This document shows positions 9,108 through 17,704 of a stretch of DNA of 64,000 bases, piece after piece (position 1 is the first letter of the stretch; every line of letters begins with the position of its first letter). Origin of the DNA: Bradyrhizobium sp. CB1650. Its GTDB lineage: Bacteria > Pseudomonadota > Alphaproteobacteria > Rhizobiales > Xanthobacteraceae. The notes under the pieces were generated by a model. That model did no database searches. It was not told the origin of the DNA and saw nothing but the letters and a program-made list of their open reading frames with translations. The translations under genes and the position numbers were made by a program. Location of the stretch: NCBI RefSeq assembly GCF_029761915.1, contig NZ_CP121695.1, positions 8,027,501 through 8,091,500 on the forward strand. The letters run 5' to 3'.

Positions 9108-9989
9108 CTACGCTGTCGCCCCACCCTTCATAGCGCGCGACTTCGCCGCCTGTGGCATCAAGAACTCTGCAAGTGTGTTCGCTACATCCGTCAACGAGCC
9201 GGGATCGATCGCGACCTGCTTGGTGAACGCCGTCCATTGATCCGTCTTGCCGTTATCCTCGGTGAAGGCCGGAGTGAACGCGTCCGGCAGTACGGTCGGA
9301 ATCTCGGTCTTGCGGCGGGCGAACGTCGCCTTGATGGCGCGGGCCAGCGTGTCGCCCTCGAACTTGTAGGAGCGGATCAACACCCAGACGTCGTAGAAAT
9401 CCTTCATACGGCTGTTGGCGAGGCCGAGCGCGACCATCGCCTGGAATTTCTCGGCAATGACGGTCTCGCGCGGATAGGAGCGCAGTTTCGGCGCCGGAAA
9501 ATCCAGCAATACCGGTAGGTCGGTTTCCTGCACTCCTGGCTCAATGGCATCGCCAAAGGCGATGTCGATCACGACGCGAACGCGGGCGTTGTCGACTGTG
9601 GCATTGCCCTTGATCCGGACGCCGCCATATTCGTTTTCGTCGCGGATGCGGTCGACGGTGAAGCTCGCCGGGTCGAAGATGACGCCGTCGGCGGCGTCGA
9701 CGGCAGCGATCTCCTTGAAGATCGCCAACAGTGCTTCGGGATCGGGATCGCCCGAGCCGAGAAGGTCGAGGTCGCGCGTCGGCCGGAACTGGTTGTCGAC
9801 CCAGGTCGCGAGCAGCATCGCGCCCTTGAGAACGAAGCGGTTGCGATAATCCGTCGAGCCAAGGCGGTAAAGCAGCCGTTCCAGCACATAGCGGGTGAGG
9901 AGAAGGTCGAAGGGCTGATTGCGCTCCTTAGAGAGCGTGAGCAACCGAGCGCGAACCGAGGCCGCGACATTCTTGGTTGGGTTAGCCAT
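9108..9989 (-). CDS. abiEii: AbiEii-type nucleotidyltransferase toxin
   Basis: 293 residues. It belongs to the AbiEii/AbiGii nucleotidyltransferase family: the FVLKGAMLL motif near residue 52-60 and the metal-binding RDLDLLG motif (Asp73 and Asp75) are present, as is the later PRETVIAEKFQAMVALGLANSRMKDFYDV block with its conserved Lys and KDFYD. The family is the toxin of type IV toxin-antitoxin systems and acts by nucleotide transfer, stalling growth and giving phage resistance. The start overlaps the antitoxin gene by 8 bases, so translation is coupled. All key residues are in place and the system looks intact. Confidence 0.9.
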   Translation of the reverse strand: MANPTKNVAASVRARLLTLSKERNQPFDLLLTRYVLERLLYRLGSTDYRNRFVLKGAMLLATWVDNQFRPTRDLDLLGSGDPDPEALLAIFKEIAAVDAADGVIFDPASFTVDRIRDENEYGGVRIKGNATVDNARVRVVIDIAFGDAIEPGVQETDLPVLLDFPAPKLRSYPRETVIAEKFQAMVALGLANSRMKDFYDVWVLIRSYKFEGDTLARAIKATFARRKTEIPTVLPDAFTPAFTEDNGKTDQWTAFTKQVAIDPGSLTDVANTLAEFLMPQAAKSRAMKGGATA

Positions 9990-10626
9990 TGGCGGTCATC
10001 GCGTCCATATAAGGTTGCATGGCCTTCCAAACCCCGGCCTTGCGCGCGAAGTCCGCGATCTCCGATGGCTTGGCCTTGCGGGTGCGCAGGGCTTCGCGCA
10101 GACCTTCGAGCGCGAGATTGAGGCCGGTGCTGTGACGATAGCGCGTCCCGGCGCTCCGCCGGTAGCGAAAAAGATCGACGACAGTCTTGGCAGGGCTGAA
10201 GATCTTCACTGGGCAGCCTTCGATCGTATGAATCTCCACGCCCTCCTGAAGCCGCGCCGGGCTGAAGCGAACGAACTGCATGGGTGGGTTTGTCGAAAGC
10301 GGTTGCCGGTCTTTGGGACCGATGGCGAGCCAGACCATCGAGGGGATGGTATCGGTCAGGTCATGGAAGGCGAGTGCCGAGGTCAGCGCGACGACCCCTT
10401 TAGGCACACGCTTGGCGGCTTCGGCGAGGGAATGATGCGTGTCGATGGGCGCGTCGGACAGTTGGTAGAGCCCGCGCCCGAGCTGGACAATCAGGCCCTT
10501 TTGTTTCATCCGGGCGATGGTCGCCGCCGTGACGCCCGCCGTGGCAAGCTCAGAAAGGCGCGCGATGCCGCGCTCCTTAAGAAACTCAGTGGCGCGGTCC
10601 TGTTGTGTCGAAGATGGCTTGGCCAT
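9982..10626 (-). CDS. abiEi: AbiEi-type antitoxin and autorepressor
   Basis: 214 residues. An N-terminal winged-helix (KERGIARLSELATAGVTAATIARMKQKGLIVQLGRGLYQL) is followed by the AbiEi antitoxin domain with the typical phrases VALTSALAFHDLTD, PSMVWLAIGPKDRQP and VKIFSPAKTVVDLFRYR. AbiEi antitoxins neutralise the paired AbiEii without direct binding (type IV) and repress their own promoter by binding inverted repeats. A perfect 10-bp inverted repeat lies 17 bases upstream of this start. First gene of the two-gene operon. Confidence 0.9.
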   Translation of the reverse strand: MAKPSSTQQDRATEFLKERGIARLSELATAGVTAATIARMKQKGLIVQLGRGLYQLSDAPIDTHHSLAEAAKRVPKGVVALTSALAFHDLTDTIPSMVWLAIGPKDRQPLSTNPPMQFVRFSPARLQEGVEIHTIEGCPVKIFSPAKTVVDLFRYRRSAGTRYRHSTGLNLALEGLREALRTRKAKPSEIADFARKAGVWKAMQPYMDAMTANG

Positions 10627-10642
10627 GGCTTATGATCCGAAC

Positions 10643-10671
10643 TGTCGGATATGATCTATCTATATCCGACA
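10643..10671. promoter_or_regulatory. Inverted repeat, probable AbiEi operator
   Basis: TGTCGGATAT (10643-10652) and ATATCCGACA (10662-10671) are perfect inverted copies with a 9-base spacer, just upstream of the antitoxin start at 10626. AbiEi proteins of this family are known to bind such repeats for negative autoregulation. A second TATGAT/ATCATA pair overlaps it. Assigning it to AbiEi is inference from position. Confidence 0.6.
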
Positions 10672-10807
10672 TTTCATATCATATGGAACCACCCCTAAAC
10701 AAGACGTAAATTACGAATAACCCATTGATGGGAATATCGCATTCCAAGGGCTCGCAAACGCTGCATAATCGGGGCTATCGTTGGCCGGGACCTCGATCAG
10801 CCGCTGA

Positions 10808-11026
10808 TCAATAACGGCGAAGACTCTCTTCCTGGCGCTTCCATGCCGCTAGGAATTCGCGAACTCTCGCACTCTTGTCATCCTGCAAAGTCGCTGCCGC
10901 AATCTCTTCAGCCCTAACGCGAAGAACACTCTTATCAAGAATCTTGTCCAAGGATTCTACATTGACGCGGGTATTGCGCTTAGCAACAGTATCGCCAAGC
11001 CCCGCCATTCCGAGCCCTGGCTCCAC
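10808..11026 (-). CDS. Hypothetical 72-residue protein
   Basis: The product is charged and helical after a Gly-rich start (TVAKRNTRVNVESLDKILDK, then RAEEIAAATLQDDKSARV). A shorter start at an internal Met (MAGLGDTVAKRN) is equally possible. It resembles small regulatory or antitoxin-like proteins in size and charge but I see no definite motif. Lies upstream of the AbiE operator region on the same strand. Confidence 0.45.
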   Translation of the reverse strand: MEPGLGMAGLGDTVAKRNTRVNVESLDKILDKSVLRVRAEEIAAATLQDDKSARVREFLAAWKRQEESLRRY

Positions 11027-11611
11027 GAGTACGAAGTAAACGCCCCATGAAGGCGCCCGACGAGGTACAGCAGTTTTGAAACGAGGTGATTGAGCGCCAC
11101 CGTGTGGATTTGAAGCCGCCTCCCCGTTTGAAACAGACTCGGGCCAGCGTAGCTGGCGGATCTTTGATGGATTGGAGCTCCCTCAAGGTCGCAGCCGTCC
11201 AATTCCGCAACACCAATTCACGACCGCGCGGCGAAGCCCGCTCCGCTTCGAAAAAATGCCGCTGCCGGAGTTTTCCAGCAGCGGCGCCAGTCAGGGAGGA
11301 AGCAGACGACCGGTCTGCTAGCGGGTCCGTAGGGCGCAGATAGCTCACCCGAAATTTTCATACCCGAGACGCTCACGGGCCCTCTTTCACCGCGAGCGGA
11401 GCTCGCTCAGTACCCTGCAGCAAATCGCATCCGGCACTCAGGACGGGCGCGGAGAGCCCAGTTAAGCAGCCAGGAGGAAACGGCGCCGACGGATCCCCTC
11501 CCAGCCGAACCTGGCTCCTGCGCCAAAGAAATCAGGACGGTGCTCCGATAACGATCGACGTCGTAATCTGGACGTGGATGAAGTGGCGTGTAAGATCGGC
11601 TGAAGTATCAA
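11027..11611. other. Stretch without a convincing gene
   Basis: Open frames here are short, Arg/Ser/Pro-rich and lack ribosome-binding sites. No hairpin with a T-run or known element was recognised. It separates the AbiE region from the carbohydrate cluster. Confidence 0.5.
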
Positions 11612-11628
11612 TTGGGTAGGGTTGGGTA
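11612..11628 (+). promoter_or_regulatory. Paired TTGGGTA direct repeats
   Basis: TTGGGTA occurs at 11612-11618 and again at 11622-11628, a 10-bp (one helical turn) spacing. The same pair with the same spacing occurs at 21108-21124, upstream of the operon that runs the other way. Position upstream of the gene at 11695 suggests an operator shared by the whole locus. Confidence 0.55.
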
Positions 11629-11694
11629 GAAACCGTGAGAGCCAATGTCTTAGGTCGCCTTGCCGCAAGTCTCTCCGCGTCTCGCGGTGATCAG

Positions 11695-12246
11695 ATGACG
11701 ATCTATGCGCCGTCACTGCGGACCCTTCCACCGAACGCCATGCTGGTCATGGCCACGCTTCCCGTCATCGACTGGAACGACTGTCTCCTGCGGGACTTGC
11801 AAGCGGGGCCCAAAGTGCCCCCTTCCTGCTATGCGGCGATCGTCATGATCGACCCGTTTGCATGCTGGGAAGATCTTGGTGATTTGTTGGAAGCTGCAAG
11901 GATGACCGGAGTGACGAACTTTCCGCCTGCCTCCATGATCGAACGGACACCGGCAGGAGTGCCGCTCGATCGCGGTCAGGAGCTCGAGCTTCGCCGTATG
12001 GAGTGGTTTGCAAGGCGAGGGTTCAAAGTCCTGTTTGTCGCGGCAGACGAGGCAAGGATGACCGCAGCCGAGCAACGGCTAGGTTCACAGCTGGATGGGT
12101 CCGTCTATCTGCGACCCGAGGCGCTTGCGCTGCCGATTGGATCGGACATCGGGCTCGTAAGCCTTGGCTCTCATGGATCGTCGTCGGTACCGAAGTTCTC
12201 CCTGGAGCATGCCGCCACGGCCAAGCAGCCGCTCCGACGGGCATGA
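11695..12246 (+). CDS. Short PEP-hydrolase-like (TIM-barrel) protein
   Basis: 183 residues from ATG 11695 (a GTG at 11635 would add 20 but would sit only seven bases after the paired repeats). The stretch VMIDPFACWEDLGDLLEAA, TGVTNFPPASMI and LELRRMEWFARRGFKVLFVA parallels the TIM-barrel domain of the regulator encoded tail-to-tail at 12251-14056 (GFAGVTNFPSVIHI, EIELLVKAAKRGLMTIAYT). It is therefore a diverged, shortened copy of the phosphoenolpyruvate-hydrolase-like/Tm-1-like barrel. The N- and C-terminal parts of the barrel are poorly preserved, so it may not be an enzyme; sensing or modulating the larger regulator is possible but unproven. Confidence 0.65.
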   Translation: MTIYAPSLRTLPPNAMLVMATLPVIDWNDCLLRDLQAGPKVPPSCYAAIVMIDPFACWEDLGDLLEAARMTGVTNFPPASMIERTPAGVPLDRGQELELRRMEWFARRGFKVLFVAADEARMTAAEQRLGSQLDGSVYLRPEALALPIGSDIGLVSLGSHGSSSVPKFSLEHAATAKQPLRRA

Positions 12247-12250
12247 GGCC

Positions 12251-14056
12251 TTATTCGAGGATCCGCAGTTTCTTGATTTTGTTGTAGAGGGTTTTGCGCG
12301 AAAGCCCGAGAGAGCGAGCAGTCTTGCCGCGGTGAAGCCGGTTTCTCTTCAGGCCCTCGATAATCCAATCTCGCTCGGACAGCGAGGCCGCGGGCCGTGC
12401 GCCTGAAGGTGGCTCCAACAACGGCTTTAGCACCTCACCGGTGATGTGACTTGATGGCAGGGTCACGAGCTGGTTCACGACCTGCCGCAACTCGCGCAAA
12501 TTGCCTGGCCAATCGTGGCCGGCGAGCGCAAGGAATGCAGAGTTTTCTATCGTGAGCGTCTGGGCGCTAGAATCTCCTTTGGCTTCGACGGTGAAGTGTT
12601 GAACGAGTTGCGGCAGATCTTCAAGCCTGTCGGGTAGCGAAGGTAATTGGACATCCAGCCCGGTAAAAAGGTCGAGAAGCCGCGCGCACAGAACCGTTTC
12701 AAGGCCAGCGCCTCGGGCCACGGTCGCGGTCGCAATGATCCGGGCATTGGAACGCATGACAGTTACCCCGTACAGAGGGGTAAATCCGCCTGTCTCGAGG
12801 TAATCGGCAAGGCGCTCCTGTCCATCGCGCGAAAGTTGGTCGACATGCAATAGCACGACGGCACCGTCACTCGACGCCTCCAGGAGTGACAATTGACGTT
12901 TGCCGCTCTCAAGACGCTCGGCGCCGAACAACGGGCCAAGTATATCCATCGCCGGACCGGGGCGGCAATGAAACAGCGTCGCCTTGGCGTGCCTGCGGTC
13001 GCTAAACGCGTGAACCAGGGTTGCTATTCTACGCTTGCCGGAGCCAGCCTCCCCCCAGATGAGGACCGGGCGGGGGGTGGCCGCAACGCGTTTGGTGATC
13101 TCGAGGATGCGCTTCATTGCCGAGGACTGCGCGATCACGCCGTGCCTGAAACCACTCAACTGCAGCTGCCGTTCGAGTAGATCCACCTTCTCGCGCAACA
13201 GGTGGATGGTCTTGAAGCCCGACGTCACCTCGAGGACCGACATCTCCAGAGGCACGCGGTCCAGCGAAGACCCTCCGATGAACCCCTGGATTCCGGTCTC
13301 GCGACAGATGTCCAGGAGCTCGTCCGGCTTTGTGATCGGGCCCCCACCAAGCAGGCAGATGGTGCTCTTGTTGACGGATTGAGCAACGCGCGCAACGGCA
13401 TTCGTACGGGCTGCAAGTTCAGACAGGCTGATCGATGGATCGGACTCGCTTTCAACCCCGCGGTTTAGATTGAAGTTGATGCAAATGGCCTCGGCGCCCG
13501 CTTCGACCATTCGACGCGCCTCGGATTGACTGCGCGTATAGGCAATCGTCATCAGGCCGCGTTTTGCAGCTTTCACGAGGAGCTCGATTTCCCGGGAGTA
13601 ACCAAGACCACACTTCTCGAGCAATGACCTGCGCTCATCGTCGATGTGTATGACCGATGGGAAGTTGGTCACACCGGCAAATCCCCATTTGATGATCCGA
13701 TCGAGCCAACGATCAAGATCGAGCTCGGGGTCGAAGGTACAGGCGCCGAAGAAGACCGGCAATTTCGTGCTGGGCAGGATTTCGGTCCGTCCGAAGCTTG
13801 CCACGAATTCGTTACTGTTGCGGATTGGGAGGATCGAGGCAGGTGAGGCCCCACCCATGGCTCGAAAACGGCCCGCATTGAGCGCGAGCACAAAATCGGC
13901 CCCCGCCCGCTCGGCGGCCCTGGCGGTCATGCCCGACCCGATCCCCGCACCAAGGACAAACGAACGGGAATTGCGGAAGAACTGCCTGATACCGGCTCCC
14001 TTCACCTCAGCCGTCCGCCTGTCGATCCTGAGCCGCGCATCATCGCACGACTTTAC
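12251..14056 (-). CDS. Atypical regulator: TIM-barrel + degenerate AAA+ + Fis HTH
   Basis: About 601 residues from GTG 14056 (GGAG 11 bases upstream; the frame is open to 14110). Residues ~20-275 are a PEP-hydrolase-like TIM barrel, probably the ligand sensor. Residues ~305-560 resemble the AAA+ domain of sigma-54 activators: Walker A GEAGSGK is present, but the sigma-54 contact loop GAFTGA is absent (LFGAERLESGKRQ), the Walker B DE reads DQ (LLHVDQLS), and the arginine-finger segment is altered (DLFTGL). The C-terminus is a Fis-type HTH (GKTARSLGLSRKTLYNKIKKL). It therefore looks like a DNA-binding regulator that no longer activates sigma-54 polymerase. Last gene of the operon; likely controls it through the TTGGGTA pairs. 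Confidence 0.8.
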   Translation of the reverse strand, partial: VKSCDDARLRIDRRTAEVKGAGIRQFFRNSRSFVLGAGIGSGMTARAAERAGADFVLALNAGRFRAMGGASPASILPIRNSNEFVASFGRTEILPSTKLPVFFGACTFDPELDLDRWLDRIIKWGFAGVTNFPSVIHIDDERRSLLEKCGLGYSREIELLVKAAKRGLMTIAYTRSQSEARRMVEAGAEAICINFNLNRGVESESDPSISLSELAARTNAVARVAQSVNKSTICLLGGGPITKPDELLDICRETGIQGFIGGSSLDRVPLEMSVLEVTSGFKTIHLLREKVDLLERQLQLSGFRHGVIAQSSAMKRILEITKRVAATPRPVLIWGEAGSGKRRIATLVHAFSDRRHAKATLFHCRPGPAMDILGPLFGAERLESGKRQLSLLEASSDGAVVLLHVDQLSRDGQERLADYLETGGFTPLYGVTVMRSNARIIATATVARGAGLETVLCARLLDLFTGLDVQLPSLPDRLEDLPQLVQHFTVEAKGDSSAQTLTIENSAFLALAGHDWPGNLRELRQVVNQLVTLPSSHITGEVLKPLLEPPSGARPAASLSERDWIIEGLKRNRLHRGKTARSLGLSRKTLYNKIKKLRILE

Positions 14057-14063
14057 GTGAAGA

Positions 14064-15176
14064 CTAGCTCCAACTCGCCGGCGCGTGCAACCGCCGTACC
14101 GCCTTTCCATTGCTCATGAACAAGTGGCAATCGGCTGGAGCGACGGTGAGGGTGAGCTTGGAGGCGCCTTTGGGCCAACCGGATTGTGGCGCCCTGGCGA
14201 CGAGAGCTTCGTTTCCGGCATTACCGTAGATGTACGTGACGCTGCCGAGATGCTCGATGAAATCGACTCCAAGTTCAATCGAGATCTCCTGCTGGCCGGG
14301 CATTGACGAGGAGAAGTCGTCCGGGCGAATTCCAACAGTAACCGGCTTGCCAACCAGCATCTGGTCCGGCTGAACCGGAACGGAGATCGTGGGCCCGGCG
14401 TCCAACCGGACGTCCATGCCACGTTCATGAGCTGCCTCGACCTTGCCGCCCAGGAAGTTCATCTTGGGCGAGCCGATGAATCCTGCCACAAAGCGCGAAG
14501 CGGGATTGTGATACAGATCGTGCGGGCTGCCAACCTGTTCGATGTTGCCGTCCTTGAGCACGACGATCTTGTCGGCCATGGTCATCGCCTCGACCTGGTC
14601 ATGCGTCACGTAGATCATGGTATTTCCGAGCTGCTTGTGGAGCTTGGCGATCTGAACCCGCATTTGCACGCGCAAGTCGGTGTCCAGGTTGGAGAGCGGT
14701 TCATCGAACAGGAAAACTTTTGGTTCGCGCATGATGGCGCGCCCGATTGCGACGCGCTGGCGTTGCCCGCCTGAAAGTTGTCGAGGCTTGCGATCCAATA
14801 AATGGTCGATCTGCAAGAGCGACGCTGTTTTGGCTATCTTGGCGGCGATCTCGGCTTTCGAGGCTTTGGCCATGCGCAGGGGAAAGGCCAGGTTCTTCCT
14901 CACCGTCATATGCGGATAGAGTGCGTAGCTTTGAAAGACCATGCCCAAGTTGCGATCGGCCGCGTCGATGTTGTTGACGAGCTCATTGTCAATGAGGAGT
15001 CGCCCGCCGCTGATGGGCTCGAGCCCGCCAATCATGCGCAAAAGCGTGGATTTGCCCGACCCGGATGGACCGACGAAGACGACAAATTCGCCGTGATCAA
15101 TCGCAAGGTCGATATTGCGCAGGATCTCGATCGTCCCATAGGTCTTCTTCAGACCTTCCAGGCGAACATCGGCCAT
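14064..15176 (-). CDS. Carbohydrate ABC transporter ATPase (UgpC/MalK type)
   Basis: 370 residues. ABC domain with Walker A GPSGSGKST (about 35-43), Q-loop, signature LSGGQRQR and Walker B VFLFDEPL, followed by a C-terminal TOBE/regulatory region (MLVGKPVTVGIRPDDF). Length and architecture fit the CUT1 family ATPase that powers uptake of sugars, polyols or glycerol phosphate. Overlaps the preceding HAD gene by one base (ATG after TGA) and works with the two permeases and binding protein of the same operon. The DPEP tail region is typical, so no truncation. Confidence 0.92.
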   Translation of the reverse strand: MADVRLEGLKKTYGTIEILRNIDLAIDHGEFVVFVGPSGSGKSTLLRMIGGLEPISGGRLLIDNELVNNIDAADRNLGMVFQSYALYPHMTVRKNLAFPLRMAKASKAEIAAKIAKTASLLQIDHLLDRKPRQLSGGQRQRVAIGRAIMREPKVFLFDEPLSNLDTDLRVQMRVQIAKLHKQLGNTMIYVTHDQVEAMTMADKIVVLKDGNIEQVGSPHDLYHNPASRFVAGFIGSPKMNFLGGKVEAAHERGMDVRLDAGPTISVPVQPDQMLVGKPVTVGIRPDDFSSSMPGQQEISIELGVDFIEHLGSVTYIYGNAGNEALVARAPQSGWPKGASKLTLTVAPADCHLFMSNGKAVRRLHAPASWS

Positions 15177-16003
15177 TATGCCCTCCTCTGTTGCGGGCGA
15201 GCCGCGCGAGCGGCACTTACCTCAACGTCGCGCAAGCTCGATACGATGAAGTCGGGGGCCATTAGGGACGAATCCTGACGCATCGGCACGCCGGTTGTAA
15301 CAAGCACCGTGGCAAGCCCCGCCCTCTTTCCGGCCTGAATATCCGTAGGAACTTGGTCCCCGATCATGATCGTCGAAGCCCGGTTGGTACCGAGGCGTGA
15401 AAGCGCTGTCTCGATCATCGGCACGTCCGGCTTTCCGACGATCGAAGGCTGCACTTGCGTCGCGGCAGCTACAGCCGCAATCGTCGCACCAGCCCCAGGT
15501 TCGAACCCGCTGGCCGTCGGCAACAGAAGATCGGGATTGGTTCCGATGAAGACAGCGCCATTGAGGATCGCCTCAACGGCAATTCGCATCTTCTCGTACG
15601 TGATATCCCGGTCAAGCCCCATCACAACAACTTCGGGGGTTCGGTCAGTGATCTCCAGCCCGACTTCGCGCATGGCCGTGACAAGCGACGGAGCGCCGAT
15701 GACATAGACTCGCGTCAATTGCGGATAATTCGTTCGAATAAGTTCTGCAGCCGTGATGGCGCTTGTCACGACCTGTGAGGGCGCGATCGAAAGCCCAAAT
15801 CCTGTCAGCTTTTGGACGACGTCCTCAGGGGTATGCGTCGAATTGTTCGTCACAAAACAGAACGGCACGCCGGCTTTTTGCCATCGCGTAAATGCTTCTA
15901 TGGCATCCGCGATTGCGGTGCTGCCACGATAGACGACACCATCCAGATCGGAGATGATCCCTTCTATTGGCGGCCAGTTGACGGTGGAGCTTGTGCTAAC
16001 CAT
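15176..16003 (-). CDS. HAD-superfamily phosphatase, NagD-like
   Basis: 275 residues. Motif I is DLDGVVYRG (nucleophile Asp), motif II FVTNNSTHTPE, and the C-terminal motif IV MIGDQVPTDIQAGKRAG with the metal-binding Asp. The IIA cap and order fit NagD/p-nitrophenylphosphatase-type enzymes acting on small phosphorylated metabolites. In this operon it follows a PfkB kinase and an SDR dehydrogenase, so a sugar or polyol phosphate is the likely substrate. The start overlaps the SDR stop by 8 bases. Confidence 0.88.
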   Translation of the reverse strand: MVSTSSTVNWPPIEGIISDLDGVVYRGSTAIADAIEAFTRWQKAGVPFCFVTNNSTHTPEDVVQKLTGFGLSIAPSQVVTSAITAAELIRTNYPQLTRVYVIGAPSLVTAMREVGLEITDRTPEVVVMGLDRDITYEKMRIAVEAILNGAVFIGTNPDLLLPTASGFEPGAGATIAAVAAATQVQPSIVGKPDVPMIETALSRLGTNRASTIMIGDQVPTDIQAGKRAGLATVLVTTGVPMRQDSSLMAPDFIVSSLRDVEVSAARAARPQQRRA

Positions 16004-16766
16004 TCATCAGCATCCCGCCATTCACATGGACAATCTGCCCGGTCATGTAGGAGGCTGCGGGGCTAGCCAAGAACACAGCGAGGCCTGCGATATCTTCCGG
16101 CAATCCGACCCGGCCCAGTGGAATCCGGCCACTATGACGCGCTTCGGTCTCTTCCCGAGGGCGCCCGTGCATGGGCGTGTCGATAATCCCGGGTGCGATT
16201 GCATTGACGTTGATCTTGAGCGGAGCACATTCATAAGCGAGCAGCTTTGTCACATCGTGCACAATGGCTTTTGACAAACAATAGTCGGCGCCGCCAGCCT
16301 GGTAGTTGAAAACCGCGCCTTGCGATGACAACGAGGATCCGACATTGACGATGCGGCCGCCCTTGCTCTTCATGAAGCGCTCGATAGCTAGCTTGGCGCA
16401 GCGAAGCACAGCGACGGAGTTGATTTGGATGGTTTTTTCGATTCTATCGGCATTGCCGGTCAGAAGCGGCTGAGCCGATTTTATTCCGGCGTTGTTGATC
16501 AGGACATCGAGCCTGCCAAAGCGCTTGGCGATCTCATCAAGCACCCTGCCGACATCGTCTTCTCGTGACACATCCATGCTCATCGGCAGGATGCCGTTGC
16601 CGTACGGCAAGCGCGTTAGAATGTCCCGGAGGTTTTCCACATTTGCGTCGGTTGCCAGGACGTTCGCACCGCCTTCACGGAAAGCATTGGCAATGGCTGA
16701 GCCAATGCCTCCACCCGCACCGGTCACGAGCACAGTCCTGTCTGCAACTGAGAACTGTTCGGTCAT
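15996..16766 (-). CDS. Short-chain dehydrogenase/reductase
   Basis: 256 residues from ATG 16766, which overlaps the upstream kinase stop by 4 bases (ATGA); the longer frame to 16856 is not needed. Classical SDR: nucleotide-binding TGAGGGIG, NNAG motif in LINNAGIKSA, catalytic Ser in VNVGSSLSS, Tyr-Lys in YCLSK, and PGIIDTPM after it. The Asp at the end of the second strand (ATDANVENL) suggests NAD over NADP. Probably oxidises a sugar or polyol taken up by the linked transporter. Confidence 0.9.
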   Translation of the reverse strand: MTEQFSVADRTVLVTGAGGGIGSAIANAFREGGANVLATDANVENLRDILTRLPYGNGILPMSMDVSREDDVGRVLDEIAKRFGRLDVLINNAGIKSAQPLLTGNADRIEKTIQINSVAVLRCAKLAIERFMKSKGGRIVNVGSSLSSQGAVFNYQAGGADYCLSKAIVHDVTKLLAYECAPLKINVNAIAPGIIDTPMHGRPREETEARHSGRIPLGRVGLPEDIAGLAVFLASPAASYMTGQIVHVNGGMLMNG

Positions 16767-17704
16767 TCCAACTCCAGGATAGTTTGAGATTTGAGAAACT
16801 CGTCCACGGCTTCGCTGCTTGGCATTGCGCTTTGCGCGCCGCGTCGCGTTACACACAGGGCTGCCACTGCAAGGGCCTTCTTGACCGCTTGCCGTATCGG
16901 TAGCCGCTGAGCAAGAGAGGCTGCGAAGGCTCCATTGAAGGCATCGCCTGCGGCGGTCGTATCAACGACCTTCACAGGAAATGCCCGGAGCGCAAAAGAC
17001 GCGTTGGCGTCGGCGTAGTAGGCGCCCTGCGCGCCAAGCGTGATCAGGGCTGCTCTCGGTCCGAGATCAAGGAGCTTTCCGGCGGCATGAGCGGCGCTGT
17101 CGAAGTCGTGCACCTCGACGCCGGTGAGCTCGAAAGCCTCGGTCTGGTTTGGAGTGACGAAATCAACACTCCTCCACGCCGCCGCCGATAGGCCGGCCCT
17201 CACGGGGGCCGGATTGAAAATGAGCTCGAATCCTTTGACGCTCTTCATTGCAAAGAGGTGATTGAGCGCGCCGACCGGCATGCCCATCTCGGCAACGACA
17301 ATTGCGTCCCGCTCAATGAATTCGGCGGCCTTTTCGACCATGCTTGGTGTGACATTTGCGTTGGCTCCGGAGTCTATGACGATCATGTTGGAGCCATCGT
17401 CACCGACCAGGACGAGAGCTGAACCCGATATCTCCCCTGGGCACACCGCCACCGCATCGAGACCGACACCTGCCTCACGCAGCGCTTGCAGCAACGATCG
17501 ACCGTCGTCGTCATCGCCAAGCCGGGTGTAAAAGCTCGGCCGAAGGCCCAATCGAGCGGCGGCGACCGCCTGATTGGCGCCCTTGCCTCCCGCATGCCGC
17601 TTCAGGCTTCCCATCAGGCTTTCGCCGGGCGTTGGAAGCCGCTCGACGTTGAAACAGAGGTCGAGATTGGTCGTTCCAAAAAACATCAATGGCCTCGGGC
17701 TCAT
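16763..17704 (-). CDS. PfkB-family sugar kinase (ribokinase-like)
   Basis: 313 residues from ATG 17704 (MSPRPLMFFG), chosen because it overlaps the permease stop by the usual 4 bases; the upstream extension is low-complexity. PfkB signature 1 HAGGKGANQAVAAARLG and signature 2 DTTAAGDAFNGAF (anion hole and catalytic Asp) are intact. Phosphorylates a sugar, perhaps a pentose or deoxysugar, after uptake. Its order after the permeases suggests it acts on the transported substrate first. Confidence 0.9.
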   Translation of the reverse strand: MSPRPLMFFGTTNLDLCFNVERLPTPGESLMGSLKRHAGGKGANQAVAAARLGLRPSFYTRLGDDDDGRSLLQALREAGVGLDAVAVCPGEISGSALVLVGDDGSNMIVIDSGANANVTPSMVEKAAEFIERDAIVVAEMGMPVGALNHLFAMKSVKGFELIFNPAPVRAGLSAAAWRSVDFVTPNQTEAFELTGVEVHDFDSAAHAAGKLLDLGPRAALITLGAQGAYYADANASFALRAFPVKVVDTTAAGDAFNGAFAASLAQRLPIRQAVKKALAVAALCVTRRGAQSAMPSSEAVDEFLKSQTILELE

